This document shows positions 31,949-40,504 of a DNA stretch of 46,794 nucleotides, in pieces. The stretch's first letter is position 1. The number at the start of each line of letters is the position of its first letter. The notes under the pieces are model-generated. The model had not been told where the DNA came from. It did no database searches and saw nothing but the letters and a program-made list of their open reading frames with translations. The position numbers were made by a program, and so were the translations under genes. Source of the DNA: Mycolicibacterium vulneris (GTDB lineage Bacteria; Actinomycetota; Actinomycetes; Mycobacteriales; Mycobacteriaceae); the NCBI RefSeq assembly GCF_002104765.1, contig NZ_NCXM01000040.1, positions 1 to 46,794 on the forward strand, in the 5' to 3' direction.

Positions 31949-33547
31949 ATGGACAACGTGGTGACCTCACCCGCCGAGGCCGAGGCGTCGTTCTCCGATG
32001 AGCACCGTCGGCTGGTGAGTGAGCTTAACGCCAAGCTCGCGGCGGCGGCGTTGGGCGGAAACGAACGCGCACGGGAACGTCACGTCAGCCGCGGCAAACT
32101 GTTGCCCCGCGAACGGGTGGACCGCCTGCTCGACCCCGGCAGCCCGTTTCTGGAGCTCTCCCCGCTGGCCGCGGACGGCATGTACGGCGACGAATCTCCG
32201 GGAGCCGGGATCATCACCGGCATCGGGCGCGTGTCGGATCGCGAGTGCGTGATCGTCGCCAACGACGCGACGGTCAAGGGCGGCACCTACTACCCGATGA
32301 CGGTCAAGAAGCATCTGCGCGCCCAAGAGGTGGCACTGCAGAATCGGCTGCCTTGCATCTACCTGGTGGACTCCGGCGGCGCGTTCCTGCCCCGGCAGGA
32401 CGAGGTCTTCCCCGACCGCGAGCACTTCGGCCGCATCTTCTACAACCAGGCGACCATGAGCGCCAAGGAGATTCCGCAGGTGGCCGCCGTGCTCGGTTCA
32501 TGCACGGCCGGCGGCGCCTACGTGCCCGCCATGAGCGACGAGGCCGTCATCGTGCGCGAGCAGGGCACGATCTTCCTGGGAGGCCCGCCCCTGGTCAAGG
32601 CCGCGACCGGGGAGATCGTGTCGGCCGAAGACCTCGGCGGCGGCGACCTGCATTCCCGGGTCTCCGGTGTTACCGACCACCTCGCCGAAGACGACGAGCA
32701 CGCCCTGCGGATCGTCCGCGCGATCGCGGCCACGTTCGGCCCGCGCGAGCCCAGCCCGTGGGAGGTGCGATCTCCGGTCGCGCCCCGGTGCGCCCAGACG
32801 GAGCTCTACGACGTGGTGCCGCCCGACCCGCGGGTACCCTACGACGTGCACGAGGTGATCGTGCGGCTGGTCGACGGCGGCGAATTCAGCGAATTCAAGG
32901 CCAATTACGGCAAAACGCTGGTGACCGCGTTCGCCCACATTCACGGCCACCCGGTGGGCATTGTGGCCAACAACGGCGTGCTCTTCAGCGAATCCGCTTT
33001 GAAGGGTGCGCATTTCATCGAGTTGTGTGACAAGCGCAAGATCCCGCTGCTGTTCTTGCAGAACATCGCCGGCTTCATGGTCGGCCGCGACTACGAGGCC
33101 GGGGGCATCGCCAAGCACGGCGCCAAGATGGTCACCGCCGTCGCCTGCGCCCGGGTGCCCAAGCTGACCGTAGTGATCGGTGGATCCTATGGGGCGGGCA
33201 ACTATTCGATGTGCGGCCGCGCGTATTCGCCGCGCTTCCTATGGATGTGGCCCAACGCCCGCATCTCGGTGATGGGCGGCGAGCAGGCCGCGTCGGTGTT
33301 GGCCACCGTGCGCGGCGAGCAACTCGCCGGCGCGGGCAAACCGTGGTCGGCCGACGAGGAAGAGGCGTTCAAGGCGCCCATTCGCGAACAGTACGAAAGT
33401 CAGGGCAACCCCTACTACTCCACGGCCCGGCTGTGGGACGACGGGATCATCGACCCCGCTGACACCAGAACCTTTGTCGGACTGGCTCTTTCGGTGTGCG
33501 CCCAAGCACCGCTGGAGCCTGTCTCCTACGGCGTCTTTCGGATGTGA
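31949..33547 (+). CDS. accD1: Acyl-CoA carboxylase beta subunit AccD1 (carboxyltransferase)
   Basis: A 532-residue carboxyltransferase that pairs with AccA1; the AccA1-AccD1 complex of M. tuberculosis carboxylates 3-methylcrotonyl-CoA in leucine breakdown. The two crotonase-fold halves are complete, with the oxyanion glycine stretches GSCTAGGAY and GGSYGAGNYSMCGRAY and acyl-CoA motif LVDSGGAFLP. ATG 31949 follows AAGGAGG (31931-31937) at 11 bases; GTG 31961 would leave the site too far. It is the first gene of the BkaR operon. In M. tuberculosis fadD35-scoA-scoB lie between bkaR and accD1, but not here. Confidence 0.95.
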   Translation: MDNVVTSPAEAEASFSDEHRRLVSELNAKLAAAALGGNERARERHVSRGKLLPRERVDRLLDPGSPFLELSPLAADGMYGDESPGAGIITGIGRVSDRECVIVANDATVKGGTYYPMTVKKHLRAQEVALQNRLPCIYLVDSGGAFLPRQDEVFPDREHFGRIFYNQATMSAKEIPQVAAVLGSCTAGGAYVPAMSDEAVIVREQGTIFLGGPPLVKAATGEIVSAEDLGGGDLHSRVSGVTDHLAEDDEHALRIVRAIAATFGPREPSPWEVRSPVAPRCAQTELYDVVPPDPRVPYDVHEVIVRLVDGGEFSEFKANYGKTLVTAFAHIHGHPVGIVANNGVLFSESALKGAHFIELCDKRKIPLLFLQNIAGFMVGRDYEAGGIAKHGAKMVTAVACARVPKLTVVIGGSYGAGNYSMCGRAYSPRFLWMWPNARISVMGGEQAASVLATVRGEQLAGAGKPWSADEEEAFKAPIREQYESQGNPYYSTARLWDDGIIDPADTRTFVGLALSVCAQAPLEPVSYGVFRM

Positions 33548-35568
33548 GTGCAGTGTTCGAGACCGTACTAGTGGCCAATCGCGGCGAGATCGCGGTGCGC
33601 GTGATCCGGACCCTGCGCCGGCTGGGCATCCGCTCGGTCGCCGTCTACAGCGACCCCGACGACGGCGCGCGGCACGTGCTCGAGGCCGACGAAGCGGTGC
33701 GGCTGGGACCCGCCGCGGCACGCCAGAGCTACCTGAACATCGACAAGGTGGTCGGGGCGGCCGTGCGCACCGGATCCCAAGCGATCCACCCCGGCTACGG
33801 ATTCCTTTCCGAGAACGCCGATTTCGCCGCGGCCTGCGAGCGGGCCGGGGTGGTGTTCCTGGGGCCGCCGACCCGCGCGATCCAGGTGATGGGCGACAAG
33901 ATCACCGCCAAGAACGCGGTGGCCGCCTTCGACGTCCCCGTGGTGCCCGGTGTCGCCAAGCCCGGGCTGAGCGATGACGAGCTCGTCGCGGCCGCGGACG
34001 AGGTCGGATACCCGGTGCTCATCAAGCCGTCGGCGGGCGGCGGCGGCAAGGGCATGCGGCTGGTGGAAGAACCGGGCAGGCTGCGCGAAGCGCTGGTGGG
34101 CGCGCGGCGCGAGGCCGCCTCATCCTTTGGCGACGACACCCTCTTCCTGGAACGGTTCGTGTTGCGGCCCAGACACATCGAGGTTCAGGTGCTCGCCGAC
34201 ACGCACGGCAACATCGTGCACCTCGGTGAGCGCGAGTGCAGCCTGCAGCGCCGCCACCAGAAGGTGATCGAGGAGGCGCCGTCGCCGCTGCTCGACGAGG
34301 CGACGCGGGCGCGAATCGGGGCGGCCGCCTGCGACACCGCGCGCAGCGTCGACTACGTCGGCGCGGGCACTGTCGAATTCATCGTCTCCGCGGACCGGCC
34401 CGACGAGTTCTTCTTCATGGAGATGAACACCCGCCTGCAGGTCGAGCATCCGGTCACCGAGGCGGTGACCGGGCTGGACCTGGTCGAGTGGCAGCTGCGG
34501 GTGGCTGCCGGCGAGAAGCTGGGGTTCGCCCAGGACGACGTCGAACTGCGGGGGCACGCCATCGAGGCCCGGGTGTACGCCGAGGATCCGGCGCGGGGCT
34601 TCCTGCCGACCGGTGGGCGGGTGCTGCAGGTGTCCGAGCCGTCCGGTGACGGTGTGCGGGTCGACTCCTCGCTGCTGCCGGGCACGCTGGTCGGCAGCGA
34701 TTACGACCCGATGCTGAGCAAGGTGATCGCGCAGGGGAGCGACCGCGCCGAGGCGCTGGCGAAGCTCGACCGGGCACTGAGCCGAACCGCGATCCTGGGC
34801 GTCCAGACCAACATCGAATTCCTCCGATTCCTGCTCGCCGACGAGCGGGTGCAGGCCGGCGACCTGGACACCGCGCTGCTGGACGAGCGGCTGGCGGACT
34901 TCGCCCCCCTGCCGGCCCCCGATGACGTGCTGGCGGCGGCCGGCCTCTATCGGCAATCGGCCCTGGCCTTCCGGGCGGGCCGCTTCGCGGGCAACCCCTG
35001 GGCGGCGCCGACGGGCTGGCGGGTCGGCGGCACTCCGGCCCCGGTCCGCACCGACATGCGCACCCCGCTGCGCAGCGAGACGGTCTCGGTGCGGGGGCTG
35101 CCCGACGCGGCCACCGTGCAGGTCGGCGACGGTGAAACATTATCCGCCGCAGTGCAAGTCGAGCCGACACGGATGAGCGTGACACTGGACGGGGTACGCC
35201 GGGACTACCGCTGGGCCGAGGCCGACCGGCACCTGTGGATCGCAGACGAGCGAGGAACCTGGCACCTGCGTGAGGCCGAGGAGAACAAGATCCACCGCGC
35301 CGCGGGCGCGCAGCGGGCCGAGATCGTCAGCCCGATGCCCGGCAGCGTGATCGCGGTTCAGGCATCCTCGGGCACCAACGTTTCCGAGGGCGACGTGGTG
35401 GTCGTCGTCGAGGCGATGAAAATGGAACATTCGCTTGCCGCACCGGTTTCCGGACAGGTGGAGGTGCTGGTCTCCGTCGGTGATCAGGTGACGGTGGATC
35501 AGGTGTTGGCCCGGCTGGTGCCCGAAGAATCCAGCGCGGCAGCCGATTCGAGTAAGGACGCATCATGA
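33544..35568 (+). CDS. accA1: Acyl-CoA carboxylase alpha subunit AccA1 (biotin carboxylase-BCCP)
   Basis: A 674-residue fusion of biotin carboxylase (about 1-450) and biotin carrier (last 75) domains. The ATP-grasp glycine loop is SAGGGGKGMRL, with ERECSLQRRHQKVIEEAP and EMNTRLQVEH present. The biotin-accepting residue is Lys626 in VEAMKMEHS. GTG 33544 overlaps the accD1 stop in a GTGA, suggesting translational coupling; GTG 33553 gives MFETVLVANRGEI and is the start closest to the M. tuberculosis annotation. It forms the methylcrotonyl-CoA carboxylase with AccD1. Confidence 0.95.
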   Translation: MSAVFETVLVANRGEIAVRVIRTLRRLGIRSVAVYSDPDDGARHVLEADEAVRLGPAAARQSYLNIDKVVGAAVRTGSQAIHPGYGFLSENADFAAACERAGVVFLGPPTRAIQVMGDKITAKNAVAAFDVPVVPGVAKPGLSDDELVAAADEVGYPVLIKPSAGGGGKGMRLVEEPGRLREALVGARREAASSFGDDTLFLERFVLRPRHIEVQVLADTHGNIVHLGERECSLQRRHQKVIEEAPSPLLDEATRARIGAAACDTARSVDYVGAGTVEFIVSADRPDEFFFMEMNTRLQVEHPVTEAVTGLDLVEWQLRVAAGEKLGFAQDDVELRGHAIEARVYAEDPARGFLPTGGRVLQVSEPSGDGVRVDSSLLPGTLVGSDYDPMLSKVIAQGSDRAEALAKLDRALSRTAILGVQTNIEFLRFLLADERVQAGDLDTALLDERLADFAPLPAPDDVLAAAGLYRQSALAFRAGRFAGNPWAAPTGWRVGGTPAPVRTDMRTPLRSETVSVRGLPDAATVQVGDGETLSAAVQVEPTRMSVTLDGVRRDYRWAEADRHLWIADERGTWHLREAEENKIHRAAGAQRAEIVSPMPGSVIAVQASSGTNVSEGDVVVVVEAMKMEHSLAAPVSGQVEVLVSVGDQVTVDQVLARLVPEESSAAADSSKDAS

Positions 35569-36731
35569 CCACATCCATCACCGCGGGGGCGTTGCCCAAG
35601 GAGTATCAGGATCTTCGCGACACGGTCGCCGAGTTCGCACGTACCGTGGTCGCTCCGGTGTCGGCCAAACACGATGAGGAGCACAGCTTTCCGTACGAAG
35701 TCGTGGCGAAGATGGGGGAGATGGGCCTGTTCGGCCTGCCCTTCCCCGAGGAATACGGCGGCATGGGCGGTGACTACTTCGCGCTGTCGCTGGCGCTCGA
35801 GGAACTCGGCAAGGTCGATCAATCGGTGGCGATCACCCTGGAGGCCGGCGCCAGCCTCGGAGCGATGCCCATCTACCGGTTCGGCACCGAAGAGCAAAAA
35901 CAGAAGTGGCTGCCGGATTTGACCGCCGGCCGCGCGCTCGCCGGCTTCGGGCTCACCGAACCCGGAGCGGGCTCGGACGCCGGGGGAACGCGCACCACGG
36001 CGCGGCTCGACAACGGCGACTGGGTGATCAACGGCAGCAAGCAATTCATCACCAACTCCGGCACCGACATCACCTCGCTGGTCACCGTCACCGCCGTCAC
36101 CGGAACCGCCGCGAACGGCAAGAAAGAGATCTCCTCAATCATCGTGCCCAGCGGCACACCGGGATTCACCGTCGAACCGGTGTACAGCAAGGTTGGCTGG
36201 AACGCGTCGGACACCCACCCGCTGAGCTTCGACGACGCCCGCGTCCCGCAGGAGAACCTGCTGGGTGCCCGCGGCACCGGCTACTCGGGCTTCCTGTCGA
36301 TCCTGGACGAGGGCCGCATCGCGATCGCGGCGCTGGCGACCGGGGCCGCGCAGGGCTGCGTCGACGAAAGCGTCAAGTACGCCAAGGAACGCCAGGCGTT
36401 CGGCCAGCCGATCGGCGCCTACCAGGCGATCAGCTTCAAGATCGCGCGGATGGAGGCGCGTGCCCATGTGGCGCGTACCGCCTACTACGATGCGGCGGCA
36501 AAGATGTTGGCGGGCAAGCCCTTCAAGAAGGAGGCGGCAATCGCGAAGATGATCGCCTCGGAAGCGGCGATGGACAACGCCCGCGACGCGACCCAGATCC
36601 ACGGGGGCTACGGCTTCATGAACGAATATCCGGTGGCACGACACTACCGCGACAGCAAGATCCTCGAAATCGGCGAAGGGACGACCGAAGTGCAGTTGAT
36701 GCTGATCGCGCGATCGCTGGGACTGTCATGA
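35565..36731 (+). CDS. fadE19: Acyl-CoA dehydrogenase FadE19 (isovaleryl-CoA type)
   Basis: A 388-residue FAD-dependent acyl-CoA dehydrogenase. FAD/substrate motifs GFGLTEPGAGSDAGG, QAFGQPIGAYQ and IHGGYGFMNEYPVARHYRD are intact, and the Glu in EIGEGTTEVQ is at the usual C-terminal catalytic position. Its ATG overlaps the accA1 stop (ATGA at 35565-35568). Placement before methylcrotonyl-CoA carboxylase fits an isovaleryl-CoA dehydrogenase giving 3-methylcrotonyl-CoA; 2-methyl-branched substrates are also possible. Confidence 0.93.
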   Translation: MTTSITAGALPKEYQDLRDTVAEFARTVVAPVSAKHDEEHSFPYEVVAKMGEMGLFGLPFPEEYGGMGGDYFALSLALEELGKVDQSVAITLEAGASLGAMPIYRFGTEEQKQKWLPDLTAGRALAGFGLTEPGAGSDAGGTRTTARLDNGDWVINGSKQFITNSGTDITSLVTVTAVTGTAANGKKEISSIIVPSGTPGFTVEPVYSKVGWNASDTHPLSFDDARVPQENLLGARGTGYSGFLSILDEGRIAIAALATGAAQGCVDESVKYAKERQAFGQPIGAYQAISFKIARMEARAHVARTAYYDAAAKMLAGKPFKKEAAIAKMIASEAAMDNARDATQIHGGYGFMNEYPVARHYRDSKILEIGEGTTEVQLMLIARSLGLS

Positions 36732-36809
36732 CCCGCGCCGGCGACGATGCAGAGCGGAGCGATGAGGTGGGGGCACCTCCCGCTTGCGGGGGAGAGCGGC
36801 GCTCATGAC
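36726..36809. repeat. MIRU-like element between fadE19 and maoC
   Basis: TCATGAC occurs at 36726-36732 (containing the fadE19 TGA stop) and again at 36803-36809 (containing the maoC ATG), exactly 77 bases apart. The intervening sequence has CGGCGACGATGCAGAGCG-type and AGCGATGAGG words and a GC hairpin (CCCGC TT GCGGG), as in mycobacterial interspersed repetitive units. MIRUs are known to insert at TGA-containing stop/start overlaps in operons; the duplicated TCATGAC fits that. Confidence 0.78.
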
Positions 36810-37302
36810 GGAAAGCAAGTCAGTTATCCAGCGCGGCTTGTGGTTTGAGGAATTCGAAATCGGCACCACCTACCTGCACCGGCCCGGCCGGACGGTCACC
36901 GAGGCGGACAACGTCTTGTTCACGACGCTCACCATGAACACCCAGTCGCTGCACCTGGACGCGGCGTGGGCCGCCGAGCAGCCCGGCTTTCGCGGCGAGC
37001 GGTTGGTGAACTCCATGTTCACCCTCTCCACGCTGGTCGGGCTGTCGGTGTCGCAGCTGACGCTCGGCACCATCGTGGCGAACCTGGGCTTCTCCGAGGT
37101 GTCCTTCCCCAAGCCGGTGTTCCACGGCGACACCCTGTACGCGGAGACGGTGTGCACGGGCAAGCGCGAATCGAAGAGCCGGCCCGGCGAAGGCATCGTC
37201 ACCCTCGAGCACACGGGCCGCAACCAGCACGGCGATGTCGTCGCGCGTGCCGTGCGCACCACGCTGGTGCAGAAGCGCCCGAACGACGAGGAGACCACGT
37301 GA
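36805..37302 (+). CDS. MaoC-like hot-dog hydratase (Rv2499c type)
   Basis: A 165-residue single hot-dog fold protein from ATG 36805, which follows GGGGGAGA supplied by the MIRU-like element. SLHLDAAWA contains the expected hydratase histidine, followed by GFSEVSFPKPVFHGDTL. The M. tuberculosis counterpart, Rv2499c, works with Rv2498c in leucine/itaconate breakdown as an enoyl-CoA (methylglutaconyl- or itaconyl-CoA) hydratase. The stop overlaps the citE start by four bases (GTGA, 37299-37302). Confidence 0.88.
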   Translation: MTESKSVIQRGLWFEEFEIGTTYLHRPGRTVTEADNVLFTTLTMNTQSLHLDAAWAAEQPGFRGERLVNSMFTLSTLVGLSVSQLTLGTIVANLGFSEVSFPKPVFHGDTLYAETVCTGKRESKSRPGEGIVTLEHTGRNQHGDVVARAVRTTLVQKRPNDEETT

Positions 37303-38120
37303 ACCTGCACGCCGCCGGTCCCGGCTGGCTGTTCTGCCCGGCCGACCGTCCCGAACGTTTCGCCAAGGCCGCCGCTGCCGCCGATGTAGTGATCCTCGAC
37401 CTCGAGGACGGCGTGGCCGAGGCGGACAAGCCGGCGGCACGCAAGGCGTTGCAGGACACACCGCTGGACCCCGAGCGCACCGTGGTGCGGATCAACGCGG
37501 CCGACACTGCGGAATATCCCCTCGACCTCGAGGCACTGGCCGGCACGGCGTACACGACGGTGATGCTGTCCAAGACCGAATCGGCCGCCCAGGTGACGGC
37601 GCTGGCGCCGCGCGATGTGATCGCCTTGCTGGAGACGCCGCGCGGTGCGGTGTTCGCCACCGAAATCGCGGCGGCACAGGGCACCGTGGCGCTGATGTGG
37701 GGCGCCGAGGATCTGGTCGCCACGCTCGGCGGTAGCTCCAGCCGCAAGGCCGACGGCAGCTACCGCGACGTCGCCCATCATGTCCGATCGACGGCCCTGC
37801 TCACGGCGTCCACCTTCGGTCGGGTTGCGCTCGACGCGGTGCACCTGGATATCCGGGACCTCGACGGCCTGCGGGACGAGGCCGAGGACGCCGTCGCGCT
37901 GGGCTTCGCCGGAACGGTGTGTATCCACCCGAGCCAGATCGCGGTGGTGCGCGAGGCGTATCGCCCCAGCGAGGAACGGCTGGACTGGGCACGACGGGTG
38001 CTGACGGCGGCGCGCTCCGAGCGCGGGGTCTTCGCGTTCGAGGGACAGATGGTCGACTCGCCGGTGCTCAAGCACGCGCAGATGACGTTGCGCAGGGCGG
38101 GTGAGACCGTCCCCGAGTGA
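37299..38120 (+). CDS. citE: CitE-like beta-hydroxyacyl-CoA lyase (Rv2498c type)
   Basis: A 273-residue HpcH/HpaI-type lyase with the family pattern WLFCPADRPERFAKA, ILDLEDGV, VRINAAD, LLETPRG, LMWGAEDL and CIHPSQI, including acidic residues that bind magnesium. The M. tuberculosis protein was reported to cleave HMG-CoA and citramalyl-CoA. Here it would release acetyl-CoA plus acetoacetate in leucine breakdown. GTG 37299 is coupled to the maoC stop. It is named CitE by history; no citrate lyase alpha or gamma subunits are present. Confidence 0.92.
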   Translation: MNLHAAGPGWLFCPADRPERFAKAAAAADVVILDLEDGVAEADKPAARKALQDTPLDPERTVVRINAADTAEYPLDLEALAGTAYTTVMLSKTESAAQVTALAPRDVIALLETPRGAVFATEIAAAQGTVALMWGAEDLVATLGGSSSRKADGSYRDVAHHVRSTALLTASTFGRVALDAVHLDIRDLDGLRDEAEDAVALGFAGTVCIHPSQIAVVREAYRPSEERLDWARRVLTAARSERGVFAFEGQMVDSPVLKHAQMTLRRAGETVPE

Positions 38121-38356
38121 AAGCCGGGCGGGGCACCCGCGGCGAAGCGCGACACGCTGCGCCGTCGTCGCAATCAGCGCGGTCTCTTCTCATTTGAGCG
38201 CATAATGGTGAGTACGTCAGTGTCGCGGCGAGCGAAGCCTTTCGTGTAACTGGCGATTGAACTCCGCTCGCGGTAGGTCCCGGCTGACCGTGTGCCGGGA
38301 TCCGCTGTGGCTCACCGTGCCACGCGGCACCCCGGCGAGGGAGGCGGTGTGGCGCA
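38121..38356. promoter_or_regulatory. Gap between citE and bkdA
   Basis: This 236-bp gap holds a CATAAT -10-like box (38201-38206) in AT-richer sequence but no clear -35 or GAGTTA-type BkaR palindrome. bkdABC may therefore have its own promoter. GGGAGG at 38339-38344 is a ribosome-binding site for bkdA. Confidence 0.4.
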
Positions 38357-39439
38357 GTGTCTTCGGTGCCGATGACTGTCGATCTCGAGCCGGTGCAGCT
38401 CGTCGCGCCCGATGGCTCACCGACTCCCGAAGACCGCTACAGCCGTGAGCTTCCCACGGAGACGCTGCGCTGGCTCTACGAGATGATGGTGGTCACCCGC
38501 GAGCTGGACGGCGAATTCGTCAACCTCAAGCGCCAAGGGGAGCTGGGGCTGTTCGCCTCCTGCCACGGCCAGGAAGCCGCTCAGGTCGGTGCCGTGGCGT
38601 GCCTGCGCAAGACGGACTGGCTGTTTCCCCAATACCGGGAACTCGGGGCATTTTTGGTGCGCGGCATCCCGCCCGGACACGTGGGGGCCGCGTGGCGCGG
38701 AACCTGGCATGGCGGCCTGGACTTCACCAAGAAGTGCTGCGCGCCGCTGTCGATTCCGATCGGCACCCAGACCCTGCACGCGGTGGGGGCGGCGATGGCC
38801 GCCCAACGCCTGGGCGAGGATTCGGTGACGGTGGCGTTCCTCGGTGACGGCGCCACCAGCGTGGGCGACGTGCACGAGGCGCTGAACTTCGCGGCGGTGT
38901 TCACCACGCCCTGCGTGTTCTTCGTGCAGAACAACCAATGGGCGATCTCGATGCCGATTTCCAAGCAGACCGCCGCACCGTCGCTGGCGCACAAGGCAAT
39001 CGGTTACGGGATGCCCGGAATCCGGGTGGACGGCAACGACGTGTTGGCCTGCTATGCGGTGACGGCCGAGGCGGCCGCCCGGGCGCGCGCCGGCGGCGGC
39101 CCGACGTTGATCGAGGCGGTCACCTACCGCCTGGCCCCGCACACCACATCCGATGATCCGAGTCGCTACCGGACGCAAGACGAAGTCGACCACTGGTCCG
39201 CGCTGGAACCGATCGCGCGGTACCGCAGCTACCTGCAAGGCCAGGGCCTGTGGTCGGAACGGCTGGAGGAACGGGTTGCCGCCCGCGCGAAGCGGATGCG
39301 GACCGAATTGCGCGACGCGGTCTTCGACGCACCCGATTTCGACATCGACGAGGTGTTCACGTCGGTGTACGCGGAAATCACCCCGGGACTGCAGGAGCAG
39401 CGGCGGCAGCTGCGGGCCGAACTCGACCGAAGTGATTGA
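38357..39439 (+). CDS. bkdA: Branched-chain 2-oxoacid dehydrogenase E1 alpha
   Basis: A 360-residue thiamine diphosphate-dependent E1 alpha subunit. The TPP motif runs from GDGATSVGDVHEALNF to FFVQNNQWAIS, and HAVGAAMAAQR and SRYRTQDEV (phosphorylation-loop equivalent) are present. It oxidatively decarboxylates the 2-keto acids of leucine, isoleucine and valine with BkdB. GTG 38357 is used; GTG 38366 and ATG 38372 are in frame and would shorten it by 3-5 residues. It is the homologue of Rv2497c (once called pdhA). Confidence 0.94.
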   Translation: MSSVPMTVDLEPVQLVAPDGSPTPEDRYSRELPTETLRWLYEMMVVTRELDGEFVNLKRQGELGLFASCHGQEAAQVGAVACLRKTDWLFPQYRELGAFLVRGIPPGHVGAAWRGTWHGGLDFTKKCCAPLSIPIGTQTLHAVGAAMAAQRLGEDSVTVAFLGDGATSVGDVHEALNFAAVFTTPCVFFVQNNQWAISMPISKQTAAPSLAHKAIGYGMPGIRVDGNDVLACYAVTAEAAARARAGGGPTLIEAVTYRLAPHTTSDDPSRYRTQDEVDHWSALEPIARYRSYLQGQGLWSERLEERVAARAKRMRTELRDAVFDAPDFDIDEVFTSVYAEITPGLQEQRRQLRAELDRSD

Positions 39440-39448
39440 GAGGCGTCC

Positions 39449-40504
39449 ATGACTCAGCTCGCTGATCGCCCGGCCGGCCACGACGAAACAATCACCGCGG
39501 CAGCGCAGGACGTCGCGCTCGGCGCGCAGTCGTTGACCATGGTGCAGGCGCTCAACCGCGCCCTGCACGACGCGATGGCCGCCGATGACCGGGTGCTGGT
39601 ATTCGGCGAGGATGTCTCGGTCGAGGGCGGGGTGTTTCGGGTCACCGAGGGACTGGCCGCGGCGTTCGGCGAAAGCCGCTGCTTCGACACGCCCCTGGCG
39701 GAGTCCGCCATCATCGGGATCGCGGTGGGGCTGGCGCTGCGCGGCTTCGTGCCGGTACCCGAGATCCAGTTCGACGGGTTTTCGTATCCGGCTTTCGATC
39801 AGGTGGTCAGCCACCTGGCGAAGTACCGCACCCGCACCCGCGGAGAAATCAACATGCCGGTGACGGTGCGCATCCCGTCGTTCGGGGGAATCGGTGCCGC
39901 AGAACATCATTCGGATTCGACCGAGTCGTACTGGGCCCACACCGCGGGTTTGAAGGTGGTGGTGCCGTCCAGCCCGGCGGACGCGTATTGGCTGCTGCGT
40001 CACGCGATCAGCTGCCCGGACCCGGTCATGTATTTGGAGCCCAAGCGCCGGTATCAGGGTCGTGGCCTGGTCGACGTCACCCGGCCCGAACCGCCGATCG
40101 GGCAGGCGATGATGCGCCGGCCGGGCACCGACGTGACCGTCGTGACCTACGGCAGTCTGGTCAGTACCGCGGTCGGTGCCGCCGAAGAGGCGCAGCGGCA
40201 ACGTGGTTGGAATTTGGAGGTCATCGATCTGCGGTCCCTGGTGCCGCTGGATTTCGATACCGTCGCCTCGTCGATCCACCGGACCGGACGTTGCGTGGTG
40301 ATGCACGAGGGCCCGCGCAGCCTGGGGTATGGAGCGGGTTTGGCCGCCCGAATTCAGGAGGAGCTGTTCTACGAGCTGGAGGCCCCGGTGTTGCGCGCGT
40401 GCGGGTTTGACACGCCGTATCCGCCGGCGCGGCTGGAGAAGTGGTGGCTGCCCGGGCCCGACCGGCTGCTGGATTGTGTCGAGCACGTGTTGGCGCAGCC
40501 ATGA
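39449..40504 (+). CDS. bkdB: Branched-chain 2-oxoacid dehydrogenase E1 beta
   Basis: A 351-residue E1 beta subunit that pairs with BkdA. Conserved sequence includes VFGEDVSVEGGVFRVTEGL, FDTPLAESAIIGIAVGLAL, EIQFDGFSYPAFDQ and a C-terminal transketolase-like domain with IDLRSLVPLDFDTV and VVMHEGPRS. It starts 9 bp after bkdA and overlaps bkdC by four bases (ATGA). Confidence 0.94.
   Translation: MTQLADRPAGHDETITAAAQDVALGAQSLTMVQALNRALHDAMAADDRVLVFGEDVSVEGGVFRVTEGLAAAFGESRCFDTPLAESAIIGIAVGLALRGFVPVPEIQFDGFSYPAFDQVVSHLAKYRTRTRGEINMPVTVRIPSFGGIGAAEHHSDSTESYWAHTAGLKVVVPSSPADAYWLLRHAISCPDPVMYLEPKRRYQGRGLVDVTRPEPPIGQAMMRRPGTDVTVVTYGSLVSTAVGAAEEAQRQRGWNLEVIDLRSLVPLDFDTVASSIHRTGRCVVMHEGPRSLGYGAGLAARIQEELFYELEAPVLRACGFDTPYPPARLEKWWLPGPDRLLDCVEHVLAQP

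Noticed and set aside
38417..40486. 689-codon open frame on minus
   Set aside because: Antisense of bkdA and bkdB, both of which have clear family motifs.
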